A DNA stretch of 8,234 nucleotides. Source: Nitrospirota bacterium (GTDB taxonomy: Bacteria; Nitrospirota; Nitrospiria; Nitrospirales; Nitrospiraceae). The translations under genes were made by a program, and so were the position numbers. The stretch is taken from positions 1 to 8,234 of the forward strand of contig JACRQB010000216.1 in the NCBI GenBank assembly GCA_016222925.1, read 5' to 3'. A model generated the notes under the pieces. It did not search any database and was not told where the DNA came from. It saw nothing but the letters and a program-made list of their open reading frames with translations. This document shows positions 5,078 through 8,234 of this stretch, one piece after another (the stretch's first letter is position 1; each line of letters begins with the position of its first letter).

Positions 5078-6634
5078 ATGGCCAGGGCGACAAAAATAAT
5101 CCGGAACTTCTACCGCGATTCCGTCTCGTTGATGCAGCTGTCTTCCACGATTACCAAACTGCCCGGCGTGGAACAAGCGTCGGCCATCATGGCCTCTCCC
5201 AACAATGTGGCACTTCTCGTGGAAGCGGGCCTGTTGGCGGAACCTGTTGAAGCCGACGCCAACGACTTGTTGATCGCTCTGCAAGGAAATGCCGAGGCAC
5301 TTGAATCGGCGCTTGCTGCGGCAGAATCCGCGCTGAAGCAACCTTCCCCTTCGTCGACCGGCAATGAACAATCACGCGGCATGTCTCCCCGCAGCATCGA
5401 GATGGGGCTCGGGAACTTCGTCGGCGCAAACCTCGTTTTGATCTCCACGCCGGGCGAGTACGCTGCGGCGGAGGCTTTCAAGGCGTTGAGTCTCGGCCTC
5501 AATGTCATGCTCTTTAGCGACAACGTCGCGCTCAAGGACGAGATCTTGCTCAAACGGTTCGCTCAGGAACGTGACCTCATTGTCATGGGCCCGGACTGCG
5601 GAACCGCCATTATCAATGGCATCCCGCTTGCGTTCGCGAATGTGGTGCGTCGCGGTGTGGTCGGTGTGGTCGGCGCATCCGGCACCGGCCTCCAACAGGT
5701 TACCTGCCTGGTCGACCGATGGGGAGGCGGCATCTCTCAGGCGATCGGAACGGGCGGACACGATCTGCACCGCGATGTCGGCGGTATTTCCATGCTTCAG
5801 GGCCTTAAGGCGCTGGCAGCCGATCCCTCCACCTCCGTGATTGTGCTCATTTCCAAACCTCCATCGCCAGAAGTAGCCGGCAAAGTGTTGGAGGCAGCCA
5901 GCGGCGCAGGGAAGGCGGTAGTCATCAATTTTCTTGGTGCCGATCCCGATCGGGTGCGACGCGAGAATATTTACCCCGCCGCGACGCTCGAGGATGCAGC
6001 AGCAGCGGCGGTGGCGCTCGCCAACGGCAGAACTCCCGAAGCCAGGAGAGCGAGAGTGACCTCTCTTTCCATCGCGCCCCTTGCTCCGCAACAGCGATAC
6101 ATTCGAGGCCTCTATAGCGGCGGCACCTTTTGCTACGAGGCGTCGCTCCTCCTGAAGAAAGAACTGGGGCAGATCAATTCCAACACTCCAGTGGAGCCAG
6201 AGGATCGTTTGAGCGATGTCTGGACCAGTCGAAAGCACACGGTCATTGATCTGGGCGACGATCTCTTCACTCGTGGACGCCCCCATCCCATGATCGACCA
6301 TCGACTCCGAAATGAGCGGCTGATCAAGGAAGCCAACGATCCCGAGGTGGCAGTAATTCTATTGGACGTTGTCCTTGGCTACGGATCTCACCCAGATCCT
6401 GCCGCTGAGATGGTCCCAGTGATTCAGAAAGCGCGCGATCTCGCCTCCAAAGCAGGCAGACACCTGGCCATCATGGGATTCGTCTGCGGCACAGCAGCGG
6501 ACCCCCAGAATCTGTCCAAGCAGGAAACGGCTTTCCAAGAGGTCGGAGTAACCCTTGCGGAGAGCAACGCTCAGGCTGTGCGCATGGCTGCCTCTGTCGT
6601 CCGGAAGCCTGACGTCGTCGGAGGACGATTGTGA
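5078..6634 (+). CDS. fdrA: FdrA (AllF), acyl-CoA synthetase-like subunit of oxamate carbamoyltransferase
   Basis: A 518-residue cytoplasmic protein related to succinyl-CoA synthetase subunits fused into one chain. The N-terminal RDSVSLMQLSSTI (13-25) is a hallmark of FdrA. Next come GEYAAAEA (126-133), VMGPDCGT (169-176), the nucleotide-binding-like loop GASGTGLQQ (199-207), and IGTGGHDLHRDVGGIS (223-238) with SKPP (259-262). The C-terminal ligase-like half has LYSGGT (345-350), VIDLGDDLFTRGRPHPMID (389-407) and ILLDVVLGYG (427-436). Each block matches E. coli FdrA as recalled. In E. coli it is AllF, required with AllG and AllH for carbamoyl transfer between oxalurate and phosphate. The ATG at 5078 has GGGAGA at 5064-5069. 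E. coli FdrA has about 555 residues. This one ends earlier, and the missing tail (its NIGLRSFA block) appears instead at the start of the next protein. The stop overlaps the next start (GTGA), implying translational coupling. Confidence 0.95.
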   Translation: MARATKIIRNFYRDSVSLMQLSSTITKLPGVEQASAIMASPNNVALLVEAGLLAEPVEADANDLLIALQGNAEALESALAAAESALKQPSPSSTGNEQSRGMSPRSIEMGLGNFVGANLVLISTPGEYAAAEAFKALSLGLNVMLFSDNVALKDEILLKRFAQERDLIVMGPDCGTAIINGIPLAFANVVRRGVVGVVGASGTGLQQVTCLVDRWGGGISQAIGTGGHDLHRDVGGISMLQGLKALAADPSTSVIVLISKPPSPEVAGKVLEAASGAGKAVVINFLGADPDRVRRENIYPAATLEDAAAAAVALANGRTPEARRARVTSLSIAPLAPQQRYIRGLYSGGTFCYEASLLLKKELGQINSNTPVEPEDRLSDVWTSRKHTVIDLGDDLFTRGRPHPMIDHRLRNERLIKEANDPEVAVILLDVVLGYGSHPDPAAEMVPVIQKARDLASKAGRHLAIMGFVCGTAADPQNLSKQETAFQEVGVTLAESNAQAVRMAASVVRKPDVVGGRL

Positions 6635-8043
6635 TACAGGCCCTGTTTCAGGAGAAGCTCCATGTCCTAAATGTCGGCCTGTCTTCCTTCGCCGATTCAA
6701 TCACGAGGGCGGGCGGTTCTGTGCTCCAGATTGAATGGGCCCCGCCCGCTCAGGGGCAGCAGGAGGTCGGTCGCGCTTTGGCCCGGTTGGTCAACCTGCT
6801 CTCCGTTGAAACCGCCAACCAGACAGCGTTCGATGCCTACCAAGCAGCCCAGCCGGTGTTGAAAGGCGTGGGCACCGCCAGCCGGGTGCTGCCCAACATG
6901 GCAGAGCGGATGATCCTGCACAGTGGTCCTCCCATTGCGTGGACGGATATGTGCGGGCCCATGAAGGGAGCCATCGTCGGAGCTATTCTCTATGAAGGCT
7001 GGACAGAAAATCTCGCCAGGGCGGAGGCCATGGCTTCCAGCGGAGAAATCGCGTTCGAGCCTTGCCACCACCACAATGCCGTCGGACCGATGGCCGGGAT
7101 CATCAGCCCATCCATGCCGGTCTGGATGGTGACCAATACGACCAACGGATATCAGGCGTTCAGCAACTTTAACGAGGGCCTCGGCAAGGCGCTCAGGTTC
7201 GGCGCCAACGGTCTCGACGTGATCACCCGTCTCAAATGGATGGGGCAGGTACTCGCACCAGCCCTGCGAGCGAGCGTTGAACTCCTAGGCGGGGTCGACC
7301 TCAAGCCCATGATGGCGCAGGCTCTCCACATGGGTGACGAGGTGCACAATCGTAACGCCGCTGCCTCCTCGTTGTTCCTGAAACGCCTCATCTCAGCCTT
7401 GTTGAAGACACGCACCCCCGCTGCCGACATCGCAGCGGTCGTCGAGTTCATCGCAGGCAACGACCACTTCTTCTTAAATCTGTCCATGGCAGCCTGCAAA
7501 GCGATGACCGACGCAGCCCATGGCGTTCCGGGCAGCAGTATGGTCACAGCCATGGCCCGTAATGGAGTCGAGTTCGGCATCAGAGTCAGCGGCACCGGAA
7601 GCCGATGGTTTACGGCACCAGCACCGATCGTTGATGGACTCTTCTTCCCCGGATACAGCGCGGCTGACGCGGCACCTGATTTAGGAGATAGTGCCATCAC
7701 TGAAACCGCCGGTGTCGGCGGATTTGCCATGGCGGCGTCCCCGGCCATCGTCAAATTTGTCGGCGGCACACCGCAGGACGCGATCGACAACACCATGGCC
7801 ATGACGCATATCACCGTTGGCCGCAACAATGCCTTCACGCTGCCGGCACTGAACTTTGCCGGCTCACCGGCCGGCATCGACATCCGGAAGGTCGTCGATA
7901 CCGGCATTCAACCGATCATCAACACAGGGATCGCCCATCGCGAGGCAGGGATCGGACAAATCGGAGCCGGGATCACTCGTGCTCCCCTCGCCTGTTTCAT
8001 GCAGGCGGTGTCGGCGTTGGCCAAGATGGTGAGCGCGACGTAA
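6631..8043 (+). CDS. allG: DUF1116 (YlbE/AllG) subunit of oxamate carbamoyltransferase with added N-terminal segment
   Basis: A 470-residue protein starting at GTG 6631, which overlaps the fdrA stop; GGAGGA at 6620-6625 supports this start. The DUF1116 part (about 90-470) is strongly conserved with E. coli YlbE/AllG: GPMKGA (109-114), PCHHHNAVGPM (144-154), MGDEVHNRN (234-242), NDHFFLNLSMA (277-287), TAMARNG (306-312), IRVSG (317-321), LGDSAITET (351-359) and NTGIAHREAGIGQIGAG (431-447). The His-rich and Asn/Asp blocks look like a catalytic or ligand site, though none is assigned here. E. coli AllG has about 419 residues. The extra N-terminal segment contains LHVLNVGLSSFADSI and QIEWAPPAQG, which resembles the C-terminal tail of E. 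coli FdrA. With AllF and AllH this subunit should catalyse carbamoyl transfer from oxalurate or a related carbamoyl compound to phosphate. The carbamate kinase gene follows 18 bases later. Confidence 0.95.
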   Translation: MIQALFQEKLHVLNVGLSSFADSITRAGGSVLQIEWAPPAQGQQEVGRALARLVNLLSVETANQTAFDAYQAAQPVLKGVGTASRVLPNMAERMILHSGPPIAWTDMCGPMKGAIVGAILYEGWTENLARAEAMASSGEIAFEPCHHHNAVGPMAGIISPSMPVWMVTNTTNGYQAFSNFNEGLGKALRFGANGLDVITRLKWMGQVLAPALRASVELLGGVDLKPMMAQALHMGDEVHNRNAAASSLFLKRLISALLKTRTPAADIAAVVEFIAGNDHFFLNLSMAACKAMTDAAHGVPGSSMVTAMARNGVEFGIRVSGTGSRWFTAPAPIVDGLFFPGYSAADAAPDLGDSAITETAGVGGFAMAASPAIVKFVGGTPQDAIDNTMAMTHITVGRNNAFTLPALNFAGSPAGIDIRKVVDTGIQPIINTGIAHREAGIGQIGAGITRAPLACFMQAVSALAKMVSAT

Positions 8044-8061
8044 CGCACTCGAAGGACCCCT

Positions 8062-8234
8062 ATGGGAACGTCTAACAAACTTGCCGTCGTCGCAGTCGGA
8101 GGCAACGCGTTGATCCGCGACAAGGATCACGAATCGATTCCGGATCAAAGTCGAGAGGCGGCCATCACGACGCATCACATCGCGGACATGATCGCAGCCG
8201 GGTGGAATGTCGTCATCACCCATGGGACTGGTCC
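8062..8234 (+). CDS. arcC: Carbamate kinase, 5' part only (cut by right edge)
   Basis: The ATG at 8062 follows AAGGA (8052-8056) by 5 bases and opens 57 codons to the window end. The sequence begins KLAVVAVGGNALIRD, the amino-acid kinase glycine loop of carbamate kinases. It continues with the polar stretch around SIPDQSREA, then ADMIAAGWNVVITHGTGP (41-58), the HGxGP motif that is normally followed by QVG. Carbamate kinase transfers phosphate from carbamoyl phosphate to ADP, releasing carbamate that breaks down to ammonia and CO2. This is the expected last step after AllFGH, as with the carbamate kinase of the E. coli allantoin region. The 18-base gap to allG fits the same operon. The gene symbol indicates the family; whether it is the allK-type or arcC-type copy cannot be told from the fragment. 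Confidence 0.92.
   Translation, partial: MGTSNKLAVVAVGGNALIRDKDHESIPDQSREAAITTHHIADMIAAGWNVVITHGTG

Noticed and set aside
5372..6301. Long open frame of 309 codons on the minus strand
   Set aside because: It lies opposite fdrA, whose protein motifs are unmistakable. The minus-strand product has no recognisable domain and looks like a by-product of high-GC codon use.
7152..7907. Open frame of 251 codons on the minus strand
   Set aside because: It is antisense to the highly conserved AllG protein, has low-complexity Ala/Ser/Pro-rich sequence, and no ribosome site or context supports it.

Overview
The window is ordinary bacterial chromosomal DNA of moderately high GC: tightly packed genes, short gaps, GTG as well as ATG starts, and clear Shine-Dalgarno (SD) sites in front of many genes. 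No phage, insertion sequence, CRISPR or RNA gene was seen. The combination of a DsbA-like protein, an ECF sigma factor, an Slp-type lipoprotein and an FdrA cluster suggests a Gram-negative bacterium with an outer membrane. The flavour is Nitrospira-like or proteobacterial, but that is an impression from memory, not a demonstrated assignment.

Left part (1-1805). On the minus strand a secreted DsbA-type thioredoxin-fold protein (522-1178) is followed after 9 bases by an ECF-type sigma factor (1-512, running off the left edge). Divergently, an Slp-family outer-membrane lipoprotein (1260-1805) faces right. The two -10 elements lie within about 40 bases of each other. From 1806 to 2068 (263 bases) I see only weak inverted repeats and a weak promoter candidate.

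Right part (2069-8234). Everything reads rightward and looks like one metabolic locus. Two tandem paralogous GntR/FCD regulators are followed by an AllH-like DUF2877 protein, a possible small ORF, a 176-base leader with several inverted repeats, FdrA (AllF), a YlbE-type DUF1116 protein (AllG), and the start of a carbamate kinase cut by the right edge. In E. coli, AllF, AllG and AllH together form oxamate carbamoyltransferase (oxamic transcarbamylase), and carbamate kinase turns the resulting carbamoyl phosphate into ATP, ammonia and CO2. The locus therefore probably degrades a carbamoylated nitrogen compound such as oxalurate and captures ATP and ammonia. No allantoin-pathway gene is visible here, so the true upstream substrate is open.

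Regulation. The palindrome TTGTATACAA, the kind of site bound by FadR-type GntR proteins, occurs in front of the second regulator and again between allH and fdrA, suggesting autoregulation plus control of fdrA-allG-carbamate kinase. The fdrA leader contains overlapping, partly mutually exclusive helices and a hairpin whose loop carries part of the ribosome-binding site. The most notable points are the transfer of a roughly 50-residue segment from the FdrA C-terminus (its place in E. coli) to the N-terminus of AllG, the small ORF that contains the operator, and the structured leader.
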